Below, in pieces: positions 7,839 through 16,435 of a DNA stretch of 64,000 nt. How positions within the stretch are numbered: position 1 is the stretch's first letter; the number at the start of each line of letters is the position of its first letter. The stretch comes from Flavonifractor sp963557075 (GTDB taxonomy: Bacteria > Bacillota > Clostridia > Oscillospirales > Oscillospiraceae), in contig CAUWDA010000003.1 in NCBI GenBank assembly GCA_963557075.1, positions 48,211 to 112,210 on the forward strand, given 5' to 3'. The position numbers and the translations under genes are program-made. The notes under the pieces are model-generated. The model did not search any database. It was not told the DNA's origin and saw only the letters and a list, made by a program, of their open reading frames with translations.

Positions 7839-8315
7839 TTACGCCATGGCGGTATTGATGCGCGCTTCCACATCCTCATAGGTTGCGTTCTGGGAGAGCA
7901 CGATCTCAGAGATCAGGATCTGCTTGGCGGAGTGGAGCATTTTTCGCTCCCCGGTGGACAGCCCCCGCTCCCCGTCCCGCTGGGTCAGCCCCTTGACTAC
8001 CCGGGCCACCTCCATCAGATCCCCGCTTTTCAGCCGGAGCATATTCTCCCGGTAGCGGCGATTCCAGTTGGGGGTCATCTCCACCTCGATGTCGGGAATG
8101 GCGGCAATGACGCGATCCGCCTCCTCCCCGTTGATCACCGGGCGCACACCGATCTCCTCGCTGTTTTCTGTGGGGATCATGACCAGCATCCCGCCCACAG
8201 GCAGCTTAAGGATGTAATACTCTTGTACGACACCGTTGATTTTCTTCTGGACGATGCTGTCCACAATGCCAGCACCATGCATCGGGTGAACGATTCTGTC
8301 CCCTACCTGAAACAT
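7839..8315 (-). CDS. CarD/CdnL-family RNA polymerase-binding regulator
   Basis: 158 residues. The N-terminal Tudor-like RNA polymerase-interaction domain (FQVGDRIVHPMHGAGIVDSI) is diagnostic, followed by a helical C-terminal DNA-contacting domain (RENMLRLKSGDLMEVARVVKGL). CarD proteins stabilise open promoter complexes and affect rRNA and growth-linked transcription. It is transcribed from its own promoter (8386-8414) and followed by a leaky-looking terminator before ispD, a neighbourhood (carD-ispD-ispF) common in Firmicutes. Confidence 0.92.
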   Translation of the reverse strand: MFQVGDRIVHPMHGAGIVDSIVQKKINGVVQEYYILKLPVGGMLVMIPTENSEEIGVRPVINGEEADRVIAAIPDIEVEMTPNWNRRYRENMLRLKSGDLMEVARVVKGLTQRDGERGLSTGERKMLHSAKQILISEIVLSQNATYEDVEARINTAMA

Positions 8316-8385
8316 GATCCCACCTCCCAGTAGATCCGTCCGCTTTCACTACACTCCTTGCTGCTGTTTTATCCATGATAAATCC

Positions 8386-8414
8386 ATTATAGACTTCATC
8401 CGGACGTATTGCAA
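8386..8414 (-). promoter_or_regulatory. Promoter of carD
   Basis: Minus strand -35 TTGCAA (8409-8414), a 17-bp spacer and a perfect -10 TATAAT (8386-8391). The carD start codon is about 70 bp downstream. Confidence 0.82.
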
Positions 8415-8518
8415 GTAAAAACCCTTGCATTCTCGTAAAATTGCAAAGAAAATCTGATCAGATCCGCCATTTCGTCTTCCATGCGGCTGAAAATATCCGG
8501 AATAGCCTCCGCCGCAGC

Positions 8519-8553
8519 AAAAAACCGGGGACGCCATTTCTGGCGTCCCCGGT
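8519..8553 (-). terminator. Terminator of the ispH-rpsA operon
   Basis: A 13-bp perfect stem (ACCGGGGACGCCA on one arm, 8524-8553) with a 4-nt loop and six T residues on the minus strand. It lies 13 bp after the stop of the fusion gene and ends the RpiR-to-rpsA operon. Confidence 0.95.
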
Positions 8554-8565
8554 CAGGGTACGGAA

Positions 8566-10509
8566 TTACTCCTCCTCGGGAGCGGACTCCTCGTCGCCGC
8601 CCTCCAGCAGAGCGCGGATGGACAGAGAGACCTTCTTGTGGTCGTAGTCGATGTCGATGACCTTCACGTCCACCATCTGACCCTCGCTCAGCACGTCGCC
8701 GGGCTTGTCGATGCGGTGATCGGCGATCTGGGAGATGTGGATGAGACCATCAACACCGGGCACGATCTCGGCGAAGGCGCCGAAGGTCATCAGCTTGACC
8801 ACGCGGACATTGGCCACGTCGCCCACCTGATACTTGCCGGTAAAGACCTCCCAGGGGTTCTGGGTGCGGTCCTTCATGCCCAGAGAGATCTTCTTCTTCT
8901 CGGGGTCGAAGGAGATGACATACACCTCAACGGTGTCGCCCACGGAGACGACCTCGGAGGGATGCTTGATGCGGGACCAGGACAGCTCGGAGATGTGGAC
9001 CATGCCGTCCACGCCGCCGATGTCCACGAAGGCGCCGTAAGAGGTCAGGCTCTTCACGGTACCGGTGTAGCGCTTGCCCTCCTCGATGCCGGCCCACACC
9101 TCGGCAGCCTTGGCGGCGCGCTCCTCGGCCTCAACGGCACGGATGGAGCCCACCACGCGCTTGCGGGCGCGGTTGACCTCGGTGATGCGCAGGCGGACAT
9201 GCTGCTTGACCAGCTGGCTCATGGGAGTCTCACGGGGCAGACCGGTCTGAGAAGCGGGCACGAAAACGCGCACACCCTTGATGTTGACGACCACGCCGCC
9301 CTTGTTCTCCTCGGTGACCACACCCTCAACGGTGGTGTGATCCTCCTTGGCCTGCTCCACGTCTTCCCAGCTCTTCACAGTGTCAAGGCGCTTCTTGGAG
9401 AGGGTGACGACACCCTCCTGGTCGTTCACGCGCATGACATAGGTCTCGATCTCATCGCCGATCTTCACCATGTCCTCGACCTTGACCGTAGGGTCGTCGG
9501 TCAGCTCAGACACCGGTATGTAACCGGCGTGCTTGGTACCGAGATCCACATAGATCTCAGTGGGCGTAATGCCAGTGACAACGCCTGTGACCTTCTCCCC
9601 TGTATTTAAAGTCTTGATCGATTTCTCCAGCATTTCAGCGAAGGATTCCTCGATCTCAATGTTTTCGTCGCTCATTTTGTCATAGACCTCCTTTATAATC
9701 CACTCAGGCGTGGACGCGCCCGCAGTGATTCCAATAGAAGCCTTCCGGTACAGGGTGGAAGGTTCCAGCTCTGCCGCCCGTTCGATCCAAACGACCATGG
9801 GACAGAGCGCCTTGCATAACTCGGCCAGCCGTCTGGTGTTGGAGCTTTCCCGCCCGCCGATGACGACCATAGCATCGCTCTGAGCGGCCAGCTTTTGTGC
9901 CTCAGACTGCCGTTTATACGTAGCATTACATATTGTATCAAAAATTTTTAAATTTGTACACTCTTTTTTTGCTTTTTCTACGCACTCTTCCCAAATAAAG
10001 TGCGTAGAGGTGGTTTGAGAGACCATAGTGATGGGATGCTCCCGCCGCGCGGGGTCCTCCTCCAGCCATCTCTCCAGGTCCGCTTTCCCTTCCAGCACAA
10101 CGGGATGAGCGCACCACCCGGCAATGGCAACCACCTCCGGATGGTCCGGCATGCCAATGATCAGTACCTGCCGCCCCTCCTTCTCGGCTCCCTCCACGAT
10201 CCGGTGGATGTGGGAGACATTGGGGCAGGTGGCGTCAATAACGGGACAGCCCCGCTCCTCCAGGATCCGGTGGACCACCTTACTCTCCCCGTGGGAGCGG
10301 ATGATGACAGCGGTCCCCGCCGGGACCTCCTCTGGGGTGCTGATCAGCCGGACCCCCAGCCCCCGCAGGTAGTCGATGACGCTGCTGTTATGGATGATGG
10401 GTCCCAGCATGGCGCAGGGGCGGCCGCTTCGGGCGGCCTGCTCCGCCAGCTCCACCGCCCGGCGCACACCGTAGCAAAACCCGGCAGACCGGGCCAGCTC
10501 CAGCTTCAC
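8566..10509 (-). CDS. ispH: Fusion of IspH (HMBPP reductase) and ribosomal protein S1
   Basis: 647 residues. Residues 1-280 are IspH, the 4Fe-4S enzyme making IPP and DMAPP in the last MEP step. The three cluster cysteines are in GFCYGV (C12), DATCPNV and TICNAT, with SHGE and the QTT motif also visible. Residues about 300-635 hold four S1 RNA-binding domains (starting near GEKVTGVVTG, VEGVVTEENK, KRYTGTVKSL and ANVRVVKLMT), as in short S1 proteins of Firmicutes, then an acidic tail. The fusion is known in many Clostridia, so the join is unlikely to be an assembly error. It overlaps the plsC stop by 4 bp and ends at a strong terminator. Confidence 0.95.
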   Translation of the reverse strand: MKLELARSAGFCYGVRRAVELAEQAARSGRPCAMLGPIIHNSSVIDYLRGLGVRLISTPEEVPAGTAVIIRSHGESKVVHRILEERGCPVIDATCPNVSHIHRIVEGAEKEGRQVLIIGMPDHPEVVAIAGWCAHPVVLEGKADLERWLEEDPARREHPITMVSQTTSTHFIWEECVEKAKKECTNLKIFDTICNATYKRQSEAQKLAAQSDAMVVIGGRESSNTRRLAELCKALCPMVVWIERAAELEPSTLYRKASIGITAGASTPEWIIKEVYDKMSDENIEIEESFAEMLEKSIKTLNTGEKVTGVVTGITPTEIYVDLGTKHAGYIPVSELTDDPTVKVEDMVKIGDEIETYVMRVNDQEGVVTLSKKRLDTVKSWEDVEQAKEDHTTVEGVVTEENKGGVVVNIKGVRVFVPASQTGLPRETPMSQLVKQHVRLRITEVNRARKRVVGSIRAVEAEERAAKAAEVWAGIEEGKRYTGTVKSLTSYGAFVDIGGVDGMVHISELSWSRIKHPSEVVSVGDTVEVYVISFDPEKKKISLGMKDRTQNPWEVFTGKYQVGDVANVRVVKLMTFGAFAEIVPGVDGLIHISQIADHRIDKPGDVLSEGQMVDVKVIDIDYDHKKVSLSIRALLEGGDEESAPEEE

Positions 10510-11102
10510 CGGCCGGCCTGAGGCCGCAAGGCCTCGATGCGCTCCATCAGATCGTCGGCAATGGCCTTGTACTCCTCCGGAGTGGGGCGCTTACTGCTGG
10601 TCTCGGGGTGGTAGGGCTCTCCGATGACCACCTGATTCCACCGGAACCAGCGCTTCTCCGCCGGCATGTAGATGGGCACGATGGGCACGCCGGTACGGGT
10701 CGCCAGCATGGCCGCCCCTGTCTTGGCGTCACCCATGTCGCCGTCCTGGTGGCGGGTGCCCTCGGGGAAGATGAGCAGCAGTTCACCGTTTTTCAGGTAG
10801 CGCATGGCGGTCTTGATGGCGCCGATATCGGCCTGCCCCCGCTTGACGCCGAAAATGCCGCCGTGCTTCAGGATCCAGCCCAGGATCGGCCAGTGCATGA
10901 TCTCCTCCTTGGCCATCACATGGAGCTGGTGTTTCAGTCCCAGCGCATAGGCCACAAAGAGAGGGTCGCTCATCCGGGTGTGGTTGGCGCACAGCAGCGC
11001 GCCCCCCTCCGGCAGATTTTTCTTGTTGATACAGAGAGTCGGCTTGAAGATGCGGAAAACCGGCCAAAGCACGATATAGGCCAGGGTGTAGATGATGTTC
11101 AT
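10506..11102 (-). CDS. plsC: 1-acyl-sn-glycerol-3-phosphate acyltransferase
   Basis: 198 residues. It adds the second acyl chain to make phosphatidic acid at the membrane. The acyltransferase block I is CANHTRMSDP (HX4D: H-T-R-M-S-D), and block III is LIFPEGTRHQDG. A hydrophobic N-terminal stretch (IIYTLAYIVLWPVFRI) can anchor it. It is coupled by 4-bp overlaps to cmk upstream and ispH-rpsA downstream, a conserved clostridial order (cmk-plsC-ispH-rpsA). Confidence 0.93.
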   Translation of the reverse strand: MNIIYTLAYIVLWPVFRIFKPTLCINKKNLPEGGALLCANHTRMSDPLFVAYALGLKHQLHVMAKEEIMHWPILGWILKHGGIFGVKRGQADIGAIKTAMRYLKNGELLLIFPEGTRHQDGDMGDAKTGAAMLATRTGVPIVPIYMPAEKRWFRWNQVVIGEPYHPETSSKRPTPEEYKAIADDLMERIEALRPQAGR

Positions 11103-11779
11103 ACCTGTAGCTGCTCCTTTACAATGTGAACCAGCAGGTCCAGACTTTGCTTCAGGTCCAGCTGGGTGGTATCTGCCAGTACCGCGTCCTCCGCCTGGCG
11201 CAGAGGGGCGGCGGCGCGGCTGGTGTCCTGTTCGTCCCGGGACAGCACATCCTTCAGGACGGTCTCATAATCGGTCTGCTCCCCCCGCTGGCTCAGCTCC
11301 AGCCAGCGTCGGCGGGCCCGGGCCTCCGGGCTGGCAGTGAGGAAGATCTTCACGTCGGCCCAGGGCAGCACCACGGTGCCGATGTCCCGTCCGTCCATCA
11401 CCACGTCATGTTCCTCCGCCAGACGGCGCTGCCGGTCCAGCAGGAAGGCCCGCACCTGGGGCAGCGCGGACACGCAGGAGGCCCAGCGGGAGATCTCATG
11501 CTGCCGGATGGCCTGGGACACATCCTCCCCATTGAGGTACATCCGCTGAACTCCGTCCGCTCCGTAACCCATGCCGATCTCCAGGCCGGGCAGCAGACCG
11601 GCCACCGCGGCCCCGTCCTCCGGGTCCACCCCGGCGCGGCAGGCCGCCAGGCCCACGGTGCGGTAGATGGCGCCGGTATCCACATACAGGTACCCCAGCG
11701 CCTCCGCCAGCGACCGGGCCAGGGTGGATTTTCCCGCCCCGGACGGCCCGTCGATGGCGATACTTCTATGCTTATTCAT
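11099..11779 (-). CDS. cmk: Cytidylate kinase
   Basis: 226 residues. It phosphorylates CMP and dCMP. The P-loop IDGPSGAGKSTLAR is at about residues 8-21, YLYVDTGAIYRT near 31-42 and VMDGRDIGTVV near 125-135, all typical of Cmk. The start MNKHRSIAIDG is 1 bp after the stop of the flavoprotein gene and gives the family's normal length; the longer reading frame upstream lies inside that gene. Confidence 0.95.
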   Translation of the reverse strand: MNKHRSIAIDGPSGAGKSTLARSLAEALGYLYVDTGAIYRTVGLAACRAGVDPEDGAAVAGLLPGLEIGMGYGADGVQRMYLNGEDVSQAIRQHEISRWASCVSALPQVRAFLLDRQRRLAEEHDVVMDGRDIGTVVLPWADVKIFLTASPEARARRRWLELSQRGEQTDYETVLKDVLSRDEQDTSRAAAPLRQAEDAVLADTTQLDLKQSLDLLVHIVKEQLQV

Positions 11780-11780
11780 A

Positions 11781-13034
11781 TCACGTTGCCTCCCCGGCAG
11801 AGCGGACCGCTTCCGCCGCGCCCTGCCCAGCCGCCCGTCCGGTGGACCAGGCGATCTGCAAATTAAAGCCGCCGGTGTAGGCATCCACGTCCAGCACCTC
11901 ACCGGCAAAAAAGCCCCCCGCCATTTTTTTGGAAGCCATGGTATGGGGGTCCACCTCGCCGGTCTTGACCCCGCCGGCAGTGACGATGGCCTCGGCAATG
12001 GGCCGGGGCCCGGTGATGTCGATCCGGATGGCCTTGAGGGTCTCCACCAGCCGGCGGCGCTGCTGCTTGGTCACAGAATTGGCCTTCAGCTCGCCGGGAA
12101 TGCCGGTGAGCTCCAGCACCACCGGAACCATGAGCCGGGGCACCAGCCCCTCCAGCACATGGCGGAAGTCCTTGTTGGGCTGCTCCCCCAGGTCCCGCAG
12201 CACTCTGGCGTCCAGCTTCTCCTGGTCCAGGGCAGGTTTCAGATCCAGAAGGATGTAGTAGCGCTCCCGCTCCATGTTCCGCATGTGAGCGGAGGCCGAG
12301 AGGATCAGAGGACCGGACAGACCGAAGTGGGTGAACAAAAGCTCTCCCTGCTCGGCATATACGGTCTTTTTCTTGTTGTTTCGCACCTGGATGGACACAT
12401 TGCGCAGACTGAGCCCCTGCATCTGGGCGCAGAAGGGCTGCTCCGCCTCCAGTGCCACCAGCGAGGGGCGGGGGTCCACAATGGTATGTCCCAGGGCGCG
12501 AGCAAGGTCATAGCCATCGCCGGTGGAGCCGGTGAGGGGATAGGACACTCCGCCGGTGGCGACGATCGCCGCCTGACAGCGGTACTCCCCCGTCTCTCCC
12601 CTGACGCCGACGAGCTGTCCCTCCTCCAGGAGCAGCTCCACAGCCCGGTCCTGCACAATATCCACCCCGGCTCGCCGCAGCCCTCTCAGCAGCCCGTCGA
12701 TGACGTCTGCGGCCCGGTCGGACTGGGGAAAGACCCGGTTGCCCCGCTCCACCTTCAGCGGGACGCCCAGCTTTTCAAAAAATGCCTCGGTCTCCGCCGG
12801 TGGGAACCGGGTGACCGCACTGGTCAGAAAGCGGCTGTTGCCGGGCACATTGCTCAGAATTTCCTGGGCCGTGCAGTGGTTGGTCACGTTGCAGCGGCCT
12901 TTTCCGGTGATGTACAGCTTGCGCCCCAGCTTGGGGTTGCGCTCCAGCAGGGTGACAGAGGCCCCCTGCTCCGCGGCGGCCAGAGCCGCCATACAGCCGG
13001 CAGCGCCGCCGCCGATGACGATGATCTCACTCAA
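11781..13034 (-). CDS. HI0933/BaiN-family FAD-dependent oxidoreductase
   Basis: 417 residues. It has an N-terminal dinucleotide-binding motif IIVIGGGAAGCMAALAAAEQ, then LGRKLYITGKGRCNVTN and a C-terminal GEVLDVDAYTGGFNLQIAWSTG stretch, all characteristic of the HI0933 flavoprotein family. One clostridial member, BaiN, was linked to bile-acid 7-dehydroxylation, but most homologues are housekeeping genes of unknown substrate, and this operon context (with cmk) favours the latter. It overlaps the RpiR regulator stop by 4 bp. Confidence 0.88.
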   Translation of the reverse strand: MSEIIVIGGGAAGCMAALAAAEQGASVTLLERNPKLGRKLYITGKGRCNVTNHCTAQEILSNVPGNSRFLTSAVTRFPPAETEAFFEKLGVPLKVERGNRVFPQSDRAADVIDGLLRGLRRAGVDIVQDRAVELLLEEGQLVGVRGETGEYRCQAAIVATGGVSYPLTGSTGDGYDLARALGHTIVDPRPSLVALEAEQPFCAQMQGLSLRNVSIQVRNNKKKTVYAEQGELLFTHFGLSGPLILSASAHMRNMERERYYILLDLKPALDQEKLDARVLRDLGEQPNKDFRHVLEGLVPRLMVPVVLELTGIPGELKANSVTKQQRRRLVETLKAIRIDITGPRPIAEAIVTAGGVKTGEVDPHTMASKKMAGGFFAGEVLDVDAYTGGFNLQIAWSTGRAAGQGAAEAVRSAGEAT

Positions 13035-13900
13035 CTGTGTTCGTCCACCTTTTCATAGACCTCATACTCCTCCCAGATCCGCTCCAGGCTCTCAAAGGTC
13101 TGGGAGAGGTCGTCGTTCTTCTTCCTGCCAATGGCCACGATCAGGGCGTTGACCAGGCTGAGGGGGGCCACCAGAGAGTCCACAAAGGAGGCCATGTCGC
13201 TCTTGGCCAGCAGAGTGATGGTGGAGTAAGGAGCCAGCGGCGAGACGGCGGAGTCGGTGATGGCGATGGCCTCCGCTCCCCGGTCGTGGGCAAACTGCAT
13301 GGCCTTCACCGTCCGGCGGGAATACCGGGGGAAGCTGATGCCCAAAATCACATCCTCCGGCCCGATGTGGAGCAGTTGCTCAAAGACCTCGCTGCTGGAT
13401 GTGGTGTGGATGATGGTCACATTATTGAAGATCAGGGTAAAATAGAAGCCCAGGAAGCTGGCGATAGCGGCAGCGGATCGCACACCTAAAATGTAGATGT
13501 GCCGGGCTCCCACGATGGCGTCCACCGCCCGCTGGAACTGGGCATGGTCGGTCTCCTCCATGGTCAGGCGGATCTTCTCAATGTCAGACTGCATGACCAT
13601 GGACAGGATATCGTGATCTCCGATGCGGTCATTGGTCACCTCGATGCGCTGGATGGAGGTAAGCTTGCTGCGGATTATCTCCTGCAGGGCCTTCTGCATG
13701 GCGGGGTATCCGTCATAGCCCAGCTCGGCGGCAAAGCGCACCACAGTGGATTCACTGACCTTTACCGTCTTGCCCAGCTTGCTGGCCGTCATAAAAGCGG
13801 CTTTATCGTAGGACTCCAGGATAAAGTTGGCGATCAGCTTCTGACCCTTGGAGAAGGTGTTCATTTCACTTTGAATGGTAGAGAGAATATCTTTCGGCAT
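13031..13900 (-). CDS. MurR/RpiR-family transcriptional regulator
   Basis: 289 residues. The N-terminal helix-turn-helix (TASKLGKTVKVSESTVVRFA, about 40-60) is followed by a SIS sugar-phosphate-binding domain (about 125-250; HIYILGVRSAAAIASFLGFY and ISFPRYSRRTVKAM). Such regulators sense phosphosugars and usually control sugar or amino-sugar genes; none is adjacent, so the target is unknown. The start MPKDILSTIQ is preceded by GGGAGG. It opens the operon RpiR-BaiN-cmk-plsC-ispH-rpsA from the promoter at 14038-14066. Confidence 0.9.
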   Translation of the reverse strand: MPKDILSTIQSEMNTFSKGQKLIANFILESYDKAAFMTASKLGKTVKVSESTVVRFAAELGYDGYPAMQKALQEIIRSKLTSIQRIEVTNDRIGDHDILSMVMQSDIEKIRLTMEETDHAQFQRAVDAIVGARHIYILGVRSAAAIASFLGFYFTLIFNNVTIIHTTSSSEVFEQLLHIGPEDVILGISFPRYSRRTVKAMQFAHDRGAEAIAITDSAVSPLAPYSTITLLAKSDMASFVDSLVAPLSLVNALIVAIGRKKNDDLSQTFESLERIWEEYEVYEKVDEHS

Positions 13901-14037
13901 GATCGGAACCTCCCGGCGTTTTTGCCTGATCGACATAACGCCGTCATGATGAATAGAAACGGAGCCCGGCAGGCAGGCACTTCAAAACCGGGTGGAAAAC
14001 ACGCAGCTACAGGGGCTCCACAGATTCAGCAATCAAT

Positions 14038-14066
14038 ATCATACCGGGTTTTATCGTGAAAATCAA
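14038..14066 (-). promoter_or_regulatory. Promoter of the RpiR-cmk-ispH/rpsA operon
   Basis: Minus strand -35 TTGATT (14061-14066), 17-bp spacer, -10 TATGAT (14038-14043). It lies in the 210-bp gap between the pseudouridine synthase gene and the RpiR gene and leaves a leader of about 130 nt. Confidence 0.65.
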
Positions 14067-14110
14067 TCCCCTTTTTGCAAGAATCCCATCGTTTCCTGCA
14101 AAAACCGCGA

Positions 14111-14818
14111 TCAGCGCTCCGGGGGGAGCTGTTCCAGCAGAGCAACCTCTTCCGGGGTGAGCCGCCGCCAGCGGCCCGGGCGCAAATCGCCCAGCGTGAG
14201 CGCGCCCTCCCGCACCCGGCGCAGCCGGGTGACCTGAAGTCCGGCCAGCGCGCACATACGCCGCACCTGCCGGTTTCTCCCCTCATGGATAGTGACAGAG
14301 AGGACCCCAGCCCCCCTCTGCTCCACACGGGCGGGACTGAGCGGCACGCCGTCCAGCTTCATGGGCCCCCGCAGCACCGGCAGCCCGCTATCGAGGTCCC
14401 CCCGCACCCACACCAGATATTCCTTCTCCACCTCATGGCTGGGGTGGAGGAGCCGCTGGGTCAGCTCCCCGTCGTCCGTAAGTACCAGCAGGCCCTCCGA
14501 GTCCAGATCCAGCCGGCCCACCGGCCACACCCGAACACCGCAGTCCTTCACCAGGTCGGCCACCGTTTTCCGTCCTCTCTCGTCAGACAGGGTAGTGACA
14601 TAGCCCCGAGGCTTGTTGAGCAGCAGATAAGTACGCTGTGACGGCCCTTTCAGCGGACGGCCGTCCACCCGGATATCGTCCCGGTCCGGGTCGGCCTTGT
14701 CCCCTACCGCGGCGGTACGTCCATTGACCGTCACCCGGCCGTCATCCAGCCAGCCCTCCGCCGCCCGCCTGGAACAGACCCCATGGGCGGACAGTATTTT
14801 TTGCAGCCGTTCTTCCAC
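14111..14818 (-). CDS. 16S/23S rRNA pseudouridine synthase of the RsuA/RluB family
   Basis: 235 residues. An N-terminal S4 RNA-binding domain (EERLQKILSAHGVCSRRAAE) is followed by the catalytic domain with the signature PVGRLDLDSEGLLVLTDDGE (catalytic Asp in GRLD) and a late IHEGRNRQVRRM. It modifies uridines in rRNA. I chose the GTG at 14818 because AAGGAG lies 8 bases upstream; the in-frame ATG at 14836 would place that site inside the coding region. A perfect 14-bp hairpin lies just upstream, between dacF and this gene. Whether it is RluB or RsuA cannot be told by eye. Confidence 0.9.
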   Translation of the reverse strand: MEERLQKILSAHGVCSRRAAEGWLDDGRVTVNGRTAAVGDKADPDRDDIRVDGRPLKGPSQRTYLLLNKPRGYVTTLSDERGRKTVADLVKDCGVRVWPVGRLDLDSEGLLVLTDDGELTQRLLHPSHEVEKEYLVWVRGDLDSGLPVLRGPMKLDGVPLSPARVEQRGAGVLSVTIHEGRNRQVRRMCALAGLQVTRLRRVREGALTLGDLRPGRWRRLTPEEVALLEQLPPER

Positions 14819-14838
14819 CGGCAATCTCCTTTCCATAG

Positions 14839-14869
14839 CTAAGGTCTGCCGCACTGCGGCAGACCTTAG
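14839..14869. promoter_or_regulatory. Perfect 14-bp inverted repeat in the dacF/pseudouridine-synthase gap
   Basis: CTAAGGTCTGCCGC and its exact complement flank a 3-nt centre. There is no T-run on either strand, so it is not a typical intrinsic terminator. It sits directly before the ribosome site of the downstream gene (transcription to the left) and could stabilise or process the dacF mRNA end. Confidence 0.7.
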
Positions 14870-14880
14870 CTTCAGCTTCT

Positions 14881-15957
14881 TTATCCAAATAGCCGCTGCC
14901 ACCACCGGGGCGGCGCCGCGTTATTGGCCGCTCCCGTATCATAGAGCAGGGACAGCCGGCCGATCTCATCCCCATTGAGGGCAAAGGTCACCCGCCCCGC
15001 CGGAAACCCGGCTGACACCGGCGCGCTCACCCGCTCCGGCAGTTCCACGGTCTGGCGCACTTGCTCCCCCTCCGCCAGCGGGTAATAGAAGTCGGACACC
15101 GTGCGTACCCGGACAAAGCGGCACAGGCTGTCCGTTACCGGGATATCGGTCCACGCCCCCGCCTCTGCCACCAGGGTCCTGGGATAGGATGCAAAGCCGT
15201 AGTCAAAAAGAGCGGCATGGTCGGCCCAGTCGTTGGGGGCATCGAGGGTGACGGCGATAAGCTCCTGGCCGTCCCGCAGGGCGCTGGACACCAGGGTACG
15301 GCCCGCCTCGTCGGTGTAGCCCGTTTTCAGGCCGGTGCACCCCTCGTAGCGCCACAGCAGCTTGTTGTGGTTGGTGAGGGAGCGCCCCCCTATGGCGATG
15401 CTGCGGGTAGCGACAATGGTCCGCAGCTCCTCCCGTTCCAGCACCACCCGGGCCAAAAGGGCCATATCATAGGCGGTGGAGTAATGCTGCGGGTCGTCCA
15501 GCCCGTTGGGATTGGCAAAGTGGGTGTGGTTCATCCCCAGCTGGGCCGCCTTCCTGTTCATCTCCGCTACAAAGGCATCCACGTCCCCGGCGCAGCAACC
15601 GGCAATGGCCAGGGCCGCGTCATTGCCCGAGGAAAGCAGCAGCCCGTAGAGCAGAGCCTCCAGGGTAAGCTCCTCTCCCGGTCTGAGATACATGGAGGAG
15701 CCCTCTGCCCCGGTCCACTCCGGTTTTACCTCGACCGGGACGGACAGGTCGGGCCGCAGCTCCACCGCCACCAGGGCGGTCATCAGTTTGGTGATGCTGG
15801 CAATGGGCCGCTGCTCCTCCGCCTCTTTGGCATAGAGGACCCGCCCGCTCTCCCGGTCCATCAGGACCGCAGACCGGGCGGACAGAGCAGGCTCCGCCCC
15901 CCGGGCCGGAAGTATCAGCAGAGACAGGAGCAGCAGGACAGACCACCAGCGCTTCAC
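14881..15957 (-). CDS. dacF: D-alanyl-D-alanine carboxypeptidase (DacF/PBP5-like, S11 family)
   Basis: 358 residues with a signal peptide (WWSVLLLLSLLILPARGAEP). It trims the terminal D-Ala of peptidoglycan stem peptides outside the membrane. The three penicillin-binding motifs are visible: SITK (about 53-56), SGN (about 109-111) and KTG (about 213-215). A C-terminal beta domain follows. It lies after gerW in the scpA-scpB operon; the sporulation-linked neighbours suggest the DacF subfamily used in spore cortex modification, though this is context inference. Confidence 0.92.
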   Translation of the reverse strand: MKRWWSVLLLLSLLILPARGAEPALSARSAVLMDRESGRVLYAKEAEEQRPIASITKLMTALVAVELRPDLSVPVEVKPEWTGAEGSSMYLRPGEELTLEALLYGLLLSSGNDAALAIAGCCAGDVDAFVAEMNRKAAQLGMNHTHFANPNGLDDPQHYSTAYDMALLARVVLEREELRTIVATRSIAIGGRSLTNHNKLLWRYEGCTGLKTGYTDEAGRTLVSSALRDGQELIAVTLDAPNDWADHAALFDYGFASYPRTLVAEAGAWTDIPVTDSLCRFVRVRTVSDFYYPLAEGEQVRQTVELPERVSAPVSAGFPAGRVTFALNGDEIGRLSLLYDTGAANNAAPPRWWQRLFG

Positions 15958-15982
15958 ACGGCATCACCTCACATCGATGCCG

Positions 15983-16432
15983 TTAGTATACGCCTCCGAA
16001 CCCCGGTTTATCCCCGGCCTGACCGCCATCCTTCTCCGCGGCCTTTTTCTCCTGCTGCTTCTCGATAAAATCGGTGATCTTGTCGATGGCCTCGGGGACC
16101 ATCTCCACCACCCGATCCACCGTGGTGGCGGCGGGCGGCGCTACGGGCAGCAGGCGCACCGAGCCGTCCTTGATCACCAGGAAGCCCACCGGGATCAGGT
16201 TGATGCCCGCCCCCGCGCCGCCGCCGAAGCAGCTGTTGTCCTCCGGCTTCTTGTGCTTGCTGCCGAACTCGGTGCCGCCGGAACCCACGCCCACGCTGAG
16301 CCGGGAGATGGGGATGATGGTCACATCTCCCGCCGTGATGGCCTGTCCGATAATGGTATTGGTGTCCGCGATCTCACGGACCTTCTCTACGATGCTGCTC
16401 ATCAGATCGCCAATGGGATGCTGCTTTTCCAT
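15983..16432 (-). CDS. gerW: GerW/YtfJ-family sporulation protein
   Basis: 149 residues. The conserved YtfJ core is visible: VEKVREIADTNTIIGQAITA, then TIIPISRLSVGVGSGG, a Gly-rich stretch (CFGGGAGAGINLIPVGFLVI) and a charged C-terminus. In Bacillus this forespore protein is needed for normal germination responses. It follows the DUF2953 gene by 3 bp, the standard pairing of these two families in spore formers. Confidence 0.92.
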   Translation of the reverse strand: MEKQHPIGDLMSSIVEKVREIADTNTIIGQAITAGDVTIIPISRLSVGVGSGGTEFGSKHKKPEDNSCFGGGAGAGINLIPVGFLVIKDGSVRLLPVAPPAATTVDRVVEMVPEAIDKITDFIEKQQEKKAAEKDGGQAGDKPGFGGVY

Positions 16433-16435
16433 AGC

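Noticed and set aside
15984..16012. Forespore (sigma-F/G)-like promoter before dacF
   Set aside because: GGATA-N18-TATACTA roughly fits, but the -10 coincides with the last codons and stop of gerW and the -35 breaks the consensus; chance match is likely.
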